Source: Shouchella sp047238345
GTDB lineage: Bacteria; Bacillota; Bacilli; Bacillales; Bacillaceae_D
Assembly: GCF_047238345.1 (NCBI RefSeq)
Contig: NZ_JBDFMQ010000001.1
Location: forward strand, 2,666,001-2,730,000
Direction of reading: 5' to 3'
DNA length: 64,000 nt
Position 1 is the stretch's first letter. Every line of letters begins with the position of its first letter. The position numbers and the translations under genes are program-made. This document shows positions 35,006 to 43,488 of this stretch, piece by piece. Under the pieces are notes generated by a model that saw nothing but the letters and a program-made list of their open reading frames with translations, was not told the origin of the DNA and ran no database searches.

Positions 35006-35159
35006 AAACCCGCCTCCTTTATCATGTCAAAACCCTCATCAGTTTAGAAGAAATTCAAGAATTTAGCAACAACTTTTCTATGACGTCATTCAATAGGAAG
35101 ACTTCTAATGGAAGAGATGATACACTAAGCTTATTCTTTAAAAGGCAACGGTGATAGAC

Positions 35160-36113
35160 ATGATTGATGATACAAAACCAACGAACCTTAATGAGAAATT
35201 TTATTATACGTGGAACGACCACCTGAAAGACTATTTCGGTTCAAAAGTAATGAAGATTTCGCTAGATGCAGGCTTTGATTGCCCAAACCGTGATGGAAAT
35301 GTTGCGTATGGAGGCTGCACATTTTGTAGCCAACGAGGGTCAGGAGATTTTGCCGGTGACCGAAAAGATGATTTAGTTACGCAATTCCACACACAGAAAG
35401 AAAAAATGGCTCGTAAATGGAAAACAGATAAATATATCGGCTATTTTCAAGCTTATTCAAATACCTATGCGCCCGTAGAGACACTTCGGCGTTATTTTGA
35501 AACGATTTTAGCGCAAGATGGTGTTGTCGGCTTATCTATTGCGACAAGACCTGATTGTTTACCTGATGACGTGGTTGACTACTTAGCTGAATTGAACGAG
35601 CGTACATACCTATGGGTAGAATTAGGTTTACAAACGGTACACGAAAAAACCGCACAGCTCATTAACCGCGCACATGATTATGAATGCTATCAAGAGGGTG
35701 TCGCAAAACTACGGGCCAAAGGCATCCGTGTATGCGCTCATATTATTAACGGACTGCCCCTTGAGACAGAAGAGATGATGCTTGAAACAGCAAAAGAAGT
35801 AGCCAAGCTCGATGTGCAGGGAATTAAAATTCATTTGCTTCACTTGTTGAAAAAAACACCGATGGTCAAACAATTTGAAAAAGGATACGTCGATTTTATG
35901 GACCAAGAGAGCTACACAAAACTTGTTGTCGATCAACTTGAAGTGTTACCTCCGTCTATTATGGTTCATCGTTTAACAGGAGACGGACCTGCAGACATTC
36001 TCATTGGCCCAATGTGGAGTACAAACAAATGGTCCGTATTAAATGGCATTGAAGCAGAATTTCAGAAGCGTAATAGTTGGCAAGGAAAGTATTATAAAGG
36101 AGTTCCATCATGA
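35160..36113 (+). CDS. ytqA: Radical SAM protein of the YtqA/MnmL family
   Basis: TIGR01212-type radical SAM protein, about 317 residues. The [4Fe-4S] site is C-x(11)-C-x2-C in DCPNRDGNVAYGGCTFC near residues 35-52, not the common CX3CX2C. YtqA has been reported as MnmL, acting with YtqB in mnm5s2U34 tRNA wobble modification in B. subtilis (from memory). ATG 35160 is favoured by GGTGAT upstream; GTG 35151 is an in-frame alternative. Its stop overlaps the ytqB start, so they are coupled. Confidence 0.88.
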   Translation: MIDDTKPTNLNEKFYYTWNDHLKDYFGSKVMKISLDAGFDCPNRDGNVAYGGCTFCSQRGSGDFAGDRKDDLVTQFHTQKEKMARKWKTDKYIGYFQAYSNTYAPVETLRRYFETILAQDGVVGLSIATRPDCLPDDVVDYLAELNERTYLWVELGLQTVHEKTAQLINRAHDYECYQEGVAKLRAKGIRVCAHIINGLPLETEEMMLETAKEVAKLDVQGIKIHLLHLLKKTPMVKQFEKGYVDFMDQESYTKLVVDQLEVLPPSIMVHRLTGDGPADILIGPMWSTNKWSVLNGIEAEFQKRNSWQGKYYKGVPS

Positions 36114-36679
36114 ACGTACAAGGAATTTTACCTTACGCACGCACACTGCTACAAGAAATAGTCCGATCTGGAGACACGGTTGTTGACGCAACAGCTGGAA
36201 ATGGACATGACACCCTTTTTTTAGCCAACCTTGTTGGTGATAACGGAAAAGTGATTAGCTGTGACATTCAAGACGAGGCAATAATGGCAACAAACGAAAG
36301 AATTCAAAAAGCAAGCATGAGTAAGCGTGTGAAGCTCCATCACATTGGACATGAACATCTCAACCAGCTCCCTTCTTTTCAAACGGCAGAGATTCGAGCG
36401 GCAATCTTTAATTTAGGTTATTTACCTAAAGGAGATAAGGGTATTACAACAACGGGAGACACAACGATCCAAGCAATTGAACAAATCTATTCCAAACTTT
36501 CAAAAGAAGGTCGCATCGTACTCGTGATCTACCATGGACATCCTGAAGGGAAAATAGAAAAAGACGATGTGCTTCACTATGTTTCAAACTTGCCGCAAGA
36601 AGAGGCACATGTAGCTTCTTACCAATTTATTAATCAACGCAACAATCCACCATTTGTGGTTGTTATAGAAAAACGCTAA
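36110..36679 (+). CDS. ytqB: SAM-dependent methyltransferase of the YtqB/MnmM family
   Basis: Protein of 189 residues with SAM-binding motif VVDATAGNGHDTLFLA (residues ~23-38), the catalytic-region motif AIFNLGYLPKGDK and a late VIYHGHPEGK. YtqB has been reported as MnmM, the methyltransferase for the last step of mnm5s2U34 in tRNA of Gram-positive bacteria lacking MnmC. ATGA overlap with ytqA supports joint action. Confidence 0.88.
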   Translation: MNVQGILPYARTLLQEIVRSGDTVVDATAGNGHDTLFLANLVGDNGKVISCDIQDEAIMATNERIQKASMSKRVKLHHIGHEHLNQLPSFQTAEIRAAIFNLGYLPKGDKGITTTGDTTIQAIEQIYSKLSKEGRIVLVIYHGHPEGKIEKDDVLHYVSNLPQEEAHVASYQFINQRNNPPFVVVIEKR

Positions 36680-36698
36680 AGCAAAGGGGAACGGGTAA

Positions 36699-37265
36699 AT
36701 GAGTAAACTAGATACCATTCTTGAATTTAATCAATCTTTTGTGGAGAACAAAAAATATGAACAATTTTCTGTTGGGAAGTTTCCACAAAAGAAAATTGTG
36801 ATCCTCACATGTATGGATACGCGATTAACAGAATTGCTACACTCTGCGATGGATTTGCGAAATGGTGATGCCAAAATTGTTAAAAATGCTGGAGCGGTTA
36901 TTTCTCATCCATTTGGAAGTATCATGCGTAGTATTTTAGTTGCCATTTACGAACTTGGCGCAGAGGAAGTCTATGTTGTCGGCCACTATGGCTGCGGTAT
37001 GACTGGCCTTTCTTCTGATAACGTTCTACAGAAAGCGGAAGACCGTGGGATTAAAATGGATCACATCGACTCGTTACGCTACGCTGGCGTTGACATTGAC
37101 ACATTTTTAACTGGCTTTGAAGACGTAACAGATAGCGTAAAGCACAGCATTGATATGATTGTAAATCATCCACTACTTCCCAAAGATGTAACCGTTCATG
37201 GGCTTGTGATTAGTCCAGAAACAGGGAAACTGGATGTGGTTCAACGAGATCTGCAACCAAACTAA
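36699..37265 (+). CDS. ytiB: Beta-class carbonic anhydrase
   Basis: Interconverts CO2 and bicarbonate. The 188-residue protein has zinc ligands C38 with D40-R42 (TCMDTR), H96 and C99 (GHYGCG), the beta-class set. It follows ytqB by about 20 bases with AAAGGGGAACGGG upstream, so it may be in the same operon. A gamma-class homologue (ytoA) is encoded 1 kb further on. Confidence 0.92.
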   Translation: MSKLDTILEFNQSFVENKKYEQFSVGKFPQKKIVILTCMDTRLTELLHSAMDLRNGDAKIVKNAGAVISHPFGSIMRSILVAIYELGAEEVYVVGHYGCGMTGLSSDNVLQKAEDRGIKMDHIDSLRYAGVDIDTFLTGFEDVTDSVKHSIDMIVNHPLLPKDVTVHGLVISPETGKLDVVQRDLQPN

Positions 37266-37448
37266 AAAAACATCGTCGCTTTCATCAAAGCGACGATGTT
37301 TTTGTCTTTCAAACGATTCTTTTTTGGTTTTCGTTTTTCTCGTCGCTAAATCGGCCATTGCGTACACACTACGATTGAGAGCTGGATTTCGTTTTCCTTC
37401 ACGGACACGTTTATCTCGTTGCTTCTTTGCTTTAGATTTACTCATCAT
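37173..37448 (-). CDS. Small very basic protein running into the ytiB terminator
   Basis: The first ~60 residues (MMSKSKAKKQRDKRVREGKR, then NPALNRSVYAMADLATRKTK) resemble a short basic protein I recall from other Bacillaceae. AGAGGAG lies six bases before the ATG. The frame continues through the shared hairpin (encoding KHRRFDESDDVF), misses a TAG by one base in the T7 run, and adds about 30 residues antisense to ytiB. A one-base difference in that run would end the protein at about residue 61. The true C-terminus is doubtful. Confidence 0.6.
   Translation of the reverse strand: MMSKSKAKKQRDKRVREGKRNPALNRSVYAMADLATRKTKTKKESFERQKHRRFDESDDVFLVWLQISLNHIQFPCFWTNHKPMNGYIFGK
37264..37303. terminator. 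Terminator of ytiB, bidirectional
   Basis: AAACATCGTCGCTTT-CATC-AAAGCGACGATGTTTTT, a near-perfect 15-bp stem with A7 and T5 flanks. Confidence 0.9.
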
Positions 37449-37462
37449 ACATCACTCCTCTG

Positions 37463-37484
37463 CCTCCTATTGTAACATAGGAGG
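37463..37484 (-). promoter_or_regulatory. Hairpin hiding an AGGAGG between ytpA and the small basic gene
   Basis: On the minus strand CCTCCTAT-GTTACA-ATAGGAGG, 8-bp perfect stem, followed by AGAGGAG and the ATG of the small basic protein. There is no T run, so it is not a standard terminator; it may tune translation or protect the 3' end of ytpA mRNA. Confidence 0.35.
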
Positions 37485-37488
37485 AGCA

Positions 37489-38271
37489 TTAAGGAATGAG
37501 CATGTTCACAAAGCTGACCGTATAACGAAAAACCTCTTCTTTTTCAGGTTCATTATAAAGCTCGTGGTACAAACCGTTCCATTCTTTGAGCATCTTATGA
37601 CTTACATCAAGATGATTAAACCACGTCAGTGCCGCCCGACTATCAACAACATGATCTTCCCCGGCTACCATTAACAGGATTGGGATATTTGGCATTTTTT
37701 CAGGATACCGTCGTGTTGTCAGCATTGCCTTGCTTAACTCGTGATACCAGCGCGCCGAAACTTTTGTCACACGCAAAGGATCTCTTGTGTACGCTTCTCG
37801 TACCAATTCACTCCTCGTTGTCAGCTCCGGCTTTAGCCCAGACTGCATACTGAACGTTGGCGCCACATGGTTCAACACTTTAGCCGCAGCTTTTTTTGGC
37901 GGTGACACACGCATATTTAACTGAAGGCAAGGAGCAGAAAGGACGACAGCTTCAATAAATGAATTATCGCGTTCAATTAACGTTCTTATGGCAATCAAGC
38001 CACCCATACTATGTCCAACTAACACAATTGGAAGTTGCTTAAGACGGGCTTGCTTGAGCCAGCGGTCAACGGTTTTTATGTATTGTTTAAAGGAATCGAT
38101 GTGTCCACGCTTCCCTCTTGATTCTCCCTGCCCTGGTAAATCCCCTAATAAGCAGTCAAAGCCGTGTAAGTTCCATTTCTCTACTAACCAATTGTAGCGA
38201 CCACTGTGCTCACCAGCTCCATGAACGATGACCGCTACACCTCGCGCTTCTGGGACTTCAAAATAACGCAC
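37489..38271 (-). CDS. ytpA: Alpha/beta hydrolase, lysophospholipase-like (YtpA)
   Basis: Hydrolase of 260 residues with oxyanion motif VHGAGEHSGRY, nucleophile elbow GHSMGG (residues ~88-93), late Asp in VAGEDHVVD and His in GLYHELYNE, as in monoacylglycerol lipase/PldB proteins. B. subtilis YtpA is linked to the lysophospholipid antibiotic bacilysocin. GTG start with AAGGAGGAG upstream. The ytpB partner of B. subtilis is not here. Confidence 0.88.
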   Translation of the reverse strand: MRYFEVPEARGVAVIVHGAGEHSGRYNWLVEKWNLHGFDCLLGDLPGQGESRGKRGHIDSFKQYIKTVDRWLKQARLKQLPIVLVGHSMGGLIAIRTLIERDNSFIEAVVLSAPCLQLNMRVSPPKKAAAKVLNHVAPTFSMQSGLKPELTTRSELVREAYTRDPLRVTKVSARWYHELSKAMLTTRRYPEKMPNIPILLMVAGEDHVVDSRAALTWFNHLDVSHKMLKEWNGLYHELYNEPEKEEVFRYTVSFVNMLIP

Positions 38272-38360
38272 GACATCTCCTCCTTATCTAGCTATTTTTA
38301 TACTCGTACGATAAAATTAGTATAGCCGATTTCAACCTGATTAGGAAAGGAGATGTTCGG

Positions 38361-38873
38361 ATGATTTTACCATACTATGATAAAAAACCAGTCATAGATT
38401 CATCTGTTTATGTCGCAAGCAATGCCGTTATTTCTGGAGATGTGGAGATTGGCGAACAATCGAGCGTTTGGTTCCACACGGTCATCCGCGGGGATGTGGC
38501 ACCAACTCGAATTGGAAAACGAGTCAATATTCAAGATCAATCCATGCTTCATCAAAGTCCAAACCGTACCCTCGTCATTGAAGATGATGTGACCATTGGT
38601 CATCAAGTGATGTTACATAGTGCCATTATCCGTAAAAATGCGTTAATTGGCATGGGTTCCACCATTCTTGATGGAGCTGAAATTGGAGAAGGCGCTTTTA
38701 TTGGTGCAGGAAGTCTTGTGCCACCAGGAAAAACAATTCCGCCCCATACGCTTGCATTAGGGCGACCAGCAAAAGTCGTGCGTGACTTAACTGATGCCGA
38801 TGTAAAAGAAATGAAACGCGTGCGCACCGAATACGTAGAGAGAGGTCAATACTATAAAAGCATTGACATGTAA
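38361..38873 (+). CDS. ytoA: Gamma-carbonic-anhydrase-like hexapeptide protein
   Basis: Left-handed beta-helix protein of 170 residues with repeated hexapeptides (SVYVASNAVISGDVEIG, then VTIGHQVMLHSAIIRKNALIG). The gamma-CA histidines appear in SMLHQS, TIGHQ and MLHS. Family members bind zinc, though many lack measurable carbonic anhydrase activity. It is followed by an SDR gene 32 bases on, probably co-transcribed. Confidence 0.88.
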   Translation: MILPYYDKKPVIDSSVYVASNAVISGDVEIGEQSSVWFHTVIRGDVAPTRIGKRVNIQDQSMLHQSPNRTLVIEDDVTIGHQVMLHSAIIRKNALIGMGSTILDGAEIGEGAFIGAGSLVPPGKTIPPHTLALGRPAKVVRDLTDADVKEMKRVRTEYVERGQYYKSIDM

Positions 38874-38905
38874 ATGACAACATAGCGTTCAATTCAGGAG
38901 GTACT

Positions 38906-39646
38906 ATGCCAAGATTAAATGATAAAATCATTCTGATAACCGGCGCAAATCGTGGACAAGGGAAGACAATTGCCCATGACTTGGCTAATGAAGGAGCCCA
39001 TGTAATCGTTGGCGCGCGACGTTTGGATCAAGCACAAGCTGTCGCAGAAGAAATTGGTTCAAAAGCGACGCCATGTAAACTTGATGTCTCGAAGCAACCC
39101 GATTGGGACGCAGCCATTACAATGATTGTACAGAAGTTTCAACGATTGGATGCCTTGGTGAACAATGCCGGTGTGTTTCTTAAAAAACCGTTTATGGAAT
39201 CAACACTTGATGACTATCAAGGTCTAATTGATGTCAACCAGCGCGGAGTCTTTTTAGGTATGCAGGCCGCTGCAAAACAAATGATCCACCAACAAAAAGG
39301 GTCCATTATTAACAATGTCTCCATCTCATCTTTTTCTCCAATTCGCCATTCTTCCCTGTACGCTTCTACGAAAGCAGCCATTACAACGTTATCTAAAGCG
39401 GCAGCGGCTGAATTAGGTAAGGACGGCGTGCGTGTAAACGTGGTTCATCCTGGTTTAATTGAAACAGAGATGGCAAAAGGACTTTACGATGATCCGCATT
39501 ATATGGAGAGCATTCCCTTATCACGTACCGGGTCTCCTCTTGATGTTGCTAAGGCCATCGTTTTTCTAGCTTCTGATGACAGCTCCTACTGCACTGGGAC
39601 AGAAATTGTTGTTGATGGCGGTGTCACGATAGGAAATGCTTTATAA
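38906..39646 (+). CDS. SDR family oxidoreductase (FabG-like)
   Basis: Classical SDR of 246 residues: TGANRGQGKT cofactor motif (residues 12-21), NNAGV at ~87, catalytic Ser in NNVSISSFSP, Tyr/Lys in YASTK, and PGLIETEMAKG. The C-terminus TGTEIVVDGGVTIGNAL is typical. Substrate unknown. AGGAGG precedes the ATG. Confidence 0.87.
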   Translation: MPRLNDKIILITGANRGQGKTIAHDLANEGAHVIVGARRLDQAQAVAEEIGSKATPCKLDVSKQPDWDAAITMIVQKFQRLDALVNNAGVFLKKPFMESTLDDYQGLIDVNQRGVFLGMQAAAKQMIHQQKGSIINNVSISSFSPIRHSSLYASTKAAITTLSKAAAAELGKDGVRVNVVHPGLIETEMAKGLYDDPHYMESIPLSRTGSPLDVAKAIVFLASDDSSYCTGTEIVVDGGVTIGNAL

Positions 39647-39650
39647 GATA

Positions 39651-39687
39651 AAAAAAGAGCCCGGATATTTTCCGGACTCTTCTTTTC
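39651..39687. terminator. Terminator between the SDR gene and metK
   Basis: AAGAGCCCGGA-TATTT-TCCGGACTCTT with one mismatch, A-rich left and T-rich right; the genes converge. Confidence 0.8.
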
Positions 39688-39692
39688 TGTAC

Positions 39693-40892
39693 TTAAGCTT
39701 CTGCTTTCAGCACATCCGCTTTATCTGTTCGTTCCCAAGGAAGTTGAACATCTTCACGACCGAAATGACCATAAGCAGCAGTTTGCTTATAAATCGGACG
39801 ACGAAGGTCAAGCATTTTAATAATGCCAGCAGGGCGAAGATCAAAGTGCTTTCTCACAAGTGTAACAAGGGTTTCTTCATCCGCTTTTCCAGTGCCAAAT
39901 GTGTTGATGGAGATGGAAACTGGTTGAGCGACACCAATTGCATACGCAAGCTGAACTTCACACGACTCTGCAAGACCAGCAGCGACAATGTTTTTCGCTA
40001 CATAACGAGCCGCATATGCGCCTGAACGGTCTACTTTCGTTGCGTCTTTTCCTGAGAATGCTCCGCCTCCATGACGTGCGTAACCACCATACGTATCAAC
40101 AATAATTTTTCTTCCTGTTAAACCAGCATCCCCTTGAGGACCGCCGATTACGAAACGACCAGTTGGATTAATGAAGAACTTTGTGTTATCGTCCATTAGT
40201 TCAGCAGGGACAACAGCTTGAATCACGTGTTTCTTAATATCTGCTTGAATTTGCTCAAGCGTAATGTCTGGCGCATGCTGAGTTGAAATAACAATTGTAT
40301 CCACGCGGACAGGTTTATCATTGTCATCATATTCAATTGTCACCTGCGTTTTGCCATCCGGACGTAAGTAGTCAAGCGTTTCGTTTTTACGTACTTCGCT
40401 TAAACGGAATGCTAGTTTATGGCTTAATGAGATTGGGAGGGGCATCAGCTCTTCTGTTTCATTTGAAGCAAATCCAAACATTAACCCTTGGTCACCTGCA
40501 CCAATTGCTTCGATTTCTTCGTCTGTCATTTGTCCTTCTCTTGCTTCTAATGCTTGGTCCACCCCTTGAGCGATGTCGGCAGACTGCTCATCAATGGATG
40601 TGATGACTGCACACGTTTCGGCATCAAATCCGTATTTTGCTCGTGTATAACCAATTCCTTTGATGGTCTCACGAACCACACTTGGGATATCTACATAGGT
40701 GCTTGTCGTAATCTCTCCGGCTACGAGTACCATTCCTGTTGTAACAGATGTTTCACACGCCACACGTGCATTCGGATCTCTCTTTAAAATTTCATCTAGA
40801 ATCGCATCTGAAATTTGGTCACAAATTTTATCTGGATGACCTTCCGTAACCGATTCTGATGTGAATAAGTGCTTTCCTCTTTTTTCAGACAT
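39693..40892 (-). CDS. metK: S-adenosylmethionine synthetase
   Basis: Makes SAM from methionine and ATP; 399 residues. Motifs: FTSESVTEGHPDKICDQISDAILD at the N-terminus (give or take, residues 9-32), the MAT signature GAGDQG near 118-123 and the P-loop-like GGGAFSGKD near 272-280. A SAM riboswitch lies upstream, so expression should fall when SAM is high. It is divergent from pckA, as in B. subtilis. Confidence 0.98.
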   Translation of the reverse strand: MSEKRGKHLFTSESVTEGHPDKICDQISDAILDEILKRDPNARVACETSVTTGMVLVAGEITTSTYVDIPSVVRETIKGIGYTRAKYGFDAETCAVITSIDEQSADIAQGVDQALEAREGQMTDEEIEAIGAGDQGLMFGFASNETEELMPLPISLSHKLAFRLSEVRKNETLDYLRPDGKTQVTIEYDDNDKPVRVDTIVISTQHAPDITLEQIQADIKKHVIQAVVPAELMDDNTKFFINPTGRFVIGGPQGDAGLTGRKIIVDTYGGYARHGGGAFSGKDATKVDRSGAYAARYVAKNIVAAGLAESCEVQLAYAIGVAQPVSISINTFGTGKADEETLVTLVRKHFDLRPAGIIKMLDLRRPIYKQTAAYGHFGREDVQLPWERTDKADVLKAEA

Positions 40893-41063
40893 TCTAATTC
40901 CTCCTATTCCATACTTTCGCTCGGAAATGCATGTTGTATTTTAAAACGAACGATCAGAGCTGACTTTGGTAAGTAGGCTAAAGGCATCTTATGCCCACGG
41001 ACACACAACCGTAACTTATCCGTATCATTTTTATCTTCTCTTTATATGTTGTCACATACAAAA

Positions 41064-41222
41064 CGAAAAAACTCTTTTCCACATGAGAAAAGAGCTGACT
41101 TGTTTATCGATCGTCTCTTATCTCCCAGAACAAAACTGTTCTGCAGGTTAGCACCTTTTCACTAACGTGATGGTTGCTGGGTTTCAAAGGGCCTGTCCCT
41201 CCACCTTCTCTTGATAAAAGCG
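41064..41222 (-). ncRNA. SAM-I riboswitch (S-box) of metK
   Basis: On the minus strand: TTATCAAGAGAAGGTGGAGG, GGCCCTTTGAAACCCAGCAACC, GGTGCTAACCTGC, and the closing GGGAGATAAGAGACG (aptamer about 41112-41220). It is followed by a terminator AGCTCTTTTCTCATGTGGAAAAGAGTTTTTT (41066-41097). These are the invariant S-box blocks in order. metK begins about 170 bases further on. Confidence 0.96.
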
Positions 41223-41518
41223 TGATGTTATCTGTTTTAAAAAGCAGTATAACTTTAACTTGTGACGATGAATGATCGCCATCTTTTTCGAGCTATTTCT
41301 ACAGCAAGCCTGTAAGAAATTAGTCGTTTTTTCAATGGGAATCGCAGGCAATGTCATAAGTTTGCGCTTTGTTCGTTTTCGCACATTAGCATAACATAAT
41401 TTCCTCTACTTTGAAAGGTTTAAGAAGAGTCTTTGCTTTATCTCTTTTAAATCGAAATAAAATCTTGTATGATTGAACACCAATAAAAACATTAATTATT
41501 CTGAATTAGAGGTGTTTT
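41223..41518. other. Upstream region of the metK riboswitch
   Basis: About 300 AT-rich bases. A TATACT hexamer on the minus strand (41246-41251) would place the start of transcription near 41239, just before the riboswitch, but no good -35 is present. No gene supported. Confidence 0.35.
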
Positions 41519-41626
41519 ATGTCTACTAAAACAAAAGTCATTCTTTTGATCTTTTCGGGATTTGCTTTCGGAACGCTCGCTTATCTAGGCTTCATGTATC
41601 TATTTTTACCAAATATGCTTGGATGA
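41519..41626 (+). CDS. 35-residue single-span membrane peptide
   Basis: ATG 41519 is preceded by AGAGGTG six bases upstream. The product, MSTKTKVILLIFSGFAFGTL then AYLGFMYLFLPNMLG, has a short basic N-terminus and one clear transmembrane helix (residues 7-30). It lies between the divergent metK leader and pckA. I do not recognise the family. It could also be a leader peptide for pckA, though a possible terminator hairpin (GAATGGAG...CTCCATTC, 41697-41735) lies between. Confidence 0.5.
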   Translation: MSTKTKVILLIFSGFAFGTLAYLGFMYLFLPNMLG

Positions 41627-41799
41627 AGTCATTAAAGCAGGACCGAGGAGAGTCAAATGACAAGCGAAAGCTTCATGGTGTGAATACAGTAGCGATATGA
41701 ATGGAGTTTTACTTCAGCAATCACTTCTCCATTCAACATCATAAAAAAACACATAAAAGCATCCTTTCACTTTTTTTCAAAACATCTTTCACTTTAGTA

Positions 41800-41827
41800 T
41801 GGACTAATAAATATAATGTGTTATACT
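41800..41827 (+). promoter_or_regulatory. pckA promoter with CcpN-like operator
   Basis: TGTGTTATACT (41817-41827) matches the CcpN box TRTGHYATAYW at all eleven positions as I remember it. It overlaps the -10 TATACT; TGGACT 16 bases upstream is a weak -35. In B. subtilis CcpN represses pckA and gapB in glucose-grown cells. Confidence 0.6.
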
Positions 41828-41861
41828 ATTACCACGAACACCGACCATAAAGGAGCCGATT

Positions 41862-43442
41862 ATGAAAATTTTAAATGGATCAACACAATTAGAGCAGCTA
41901 CTTTCAAGTCCTAAGACGGTTCACCAACTTTCTGTTCCCTCTTTAGTAGAGCGAGCGTTAATGAATCAAGAAGGTGAATTAACAGATACTGGCGCGCTTT
42001 CTGTGCAAACTGGGAAGTATACTGGTCGCTCACCCAAAGATAAATTTATTGTAGATGAGCCAAGTGTTCGTAATACGATTGATTGGGGACCAGTCAATCA
42101 ACCAATTTCTCAAAACACATTTAAAGCGCTTTATGAAAAAGTGTTATACTATTTGCAACAAAAAGAAGTTCGCTATGCCTCGAATGGCTTTGTTGGCGCA
42201 GACCCCAATTATCAATTGCCGATCACATACATTAATGAATTTGCATGGCACCACCTTTTTGCTCGTCAACTTTTTATTCGTGAAGGCCAGTCAACAAAAA
42301 CCAATCAAGAACCATTTACGATTGTCAGTGCGCCTACATTTAAAGCAGACCCTGCTGTTGATGGCACCAATTCCGAAGCGTTTGTCATGATTTCGTTTGA
42401 AGAGCGCGTTGTGTTAATCGGCGGAACCGAATATGCAGGTGAAATGAAAAAATCAATGTTTTCGGTTATGAATTATTTAATGCCTGACGAAAATGTATTG
42501 CCTATGCACTGTTCAGCAAATACAAACGAAAATGGTGAAACCGCTCTATTTTTCGGTTTGTCTGGAACAGGAAAAACCACCTTATCTGCCTCTAGCCACC
42601 GCTCGCTTATTGGGGATGACGAACATGGTTGGACAGAAACAGGAATCTTTAATATTGAAGGTGGTTGCTACGCGAAATGTATTAACCTTTCACAAGAGCA
42701 AGAGCCACAAATTTGGAATGCGATTTCATTTGGCGCGGTTCTTGAGAATGTTGCTGTTGAAGAAGGGAAAGCGAATTACGATGATTCTTCATTAACAGAA
42801 AATACAAGAGCAGCTTATCCGATTGAAGCGATTCCGAATGCATTAAAACCAAGCGTTGCAGGAAGCCCTACTGCCATCGTCTTTTTAACTGCTGATGCTT
42901 TTGGGGTTCTTCCACCAATTAGCAAATTGACAAAAGAACAGGCCATGTACCACTTTTTATCTGGCTATACGAGCAAACTTGCGGGAACAGAAAGAGGCAT
43001 TACGCAACCGGAAGCGACATTCTCAACATGTTTTGGCGCACCTTTCCTTCCAAGAAAACCAGAAACCTATGCTGCAATGCTCGGGGAAAAAATCGAAGCA
43101 AACGATGTGGATGTGTTCTTAGTAAATACTGGTTGGACCGGTGGCAGCTACGGTACTGGAAGCAGAATGAAGCTCAGGTTTACAAGAGCCATGGTTGAAG
43201 CTGCTCTTCAAGGTGAGTTGAATCAAGTTGAGACAGAAACAGACCCTATTTTCGGTCTTCATATGCCAACTCGTTGTCCTGGCGTCCCTGATGAATTAAT
43301 GAATCCGCGAAACGCTTGGGCAGATAAAGATGCCTATGATCAAACAGCAAAATCATTAGCGAACCAATTTGCAGACAACTTCTCTCGTTTTTCTTCTGCA
43401 AAAGAAAGCATCCAGCAAGCTGGCCCAACTCGTACAAACTAA
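41862..43442 (+). CDS. pckA: Phosphoenolpyruvate carboxykinase (ATP)
   Basis: Gluconeogenic enzyme converting oxaloacetate and ATP to PEP, CO2 and ADP; 526 residues, normal length. Phosphate loop FGLSGTGKTTLSA near 230-242; the RSPKDKFIVD substrate loop near 56-65; LIGDDEHGW with metal-binding Asp; and FNIEGGCYAKCI. AAGGAGCC precedes the ATG. It is flanked by divergent metK and convergent ytmA as in B. subtilis. Confidence 0.97.
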   Translation: MKILNGSTQLEQLLSSPKTVHQLSVPSLVERALMNQEGELTDTGALSVQTGKYTGRSPKDKFIVDEPSVRNTIDWGPVNQPISQNTFKALYEKVLYYLQQKEVRYASNGFVGADPNYQLPITYINEFAWHHLFARQLFIREGQSTKTNQEPFTIVSAPTFKADPAVDGTNSEAFVMISFEERVVLIGGTEYAGEMKKSMFSVMNYLMPDENVLPMHCSANTNENGETALFFGLSGTGKTTLSASSHRSLIGDDEHGWTETGIFNIEGGCYAKCINLSQEQEPQIWNAISFGAVLENVAVEEGKANYDDSSLTENTRAAYPIEAIPNALKPSVAGSPTAIVFLTADAFGVLPPISKLTKEQAMYHFLSGYTSKLAGTERGITQPEATFSTCFGAPFLPRKPETYAAMLGEKIEANDVDVFLVNTGWTGGSYGTGSRMKLRFTRAMVEAALQGELNQVETETDPIFGLHMPTRCPGVPDELMNPRNAWADKDAYDQTAKSLANQFADNFSRFSSAKESIQQAGPTRTN

Positions 43443-43446
43443 ATAG

Positions 43447-43488
43447 AAAAAAAGAGTAGTGATGATGAGATCACCTACTCTTTTTTTG
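43447..43488. terminator. Terminator between pckA and ytmA
   Basis: AAAAAGAGTAGTGAT...ATCACCTACTCTTTTTTT, about 11 paired bases with one bulge, bidirectional; the ytmA stop lies inside. Confidence 0.8.

Noticed and set aside
41184..41384. 66-codon minus-strand frame upstream of metK
   Set aside because: It overlaps the SAM riboswitch aptamer and has no ribosome-binding site.
41657..41683. Eight-codon ORF with a good ribosome-binding site before pckA
   Set aside because: Too short to support and not followed by an attenuator that makes sense.
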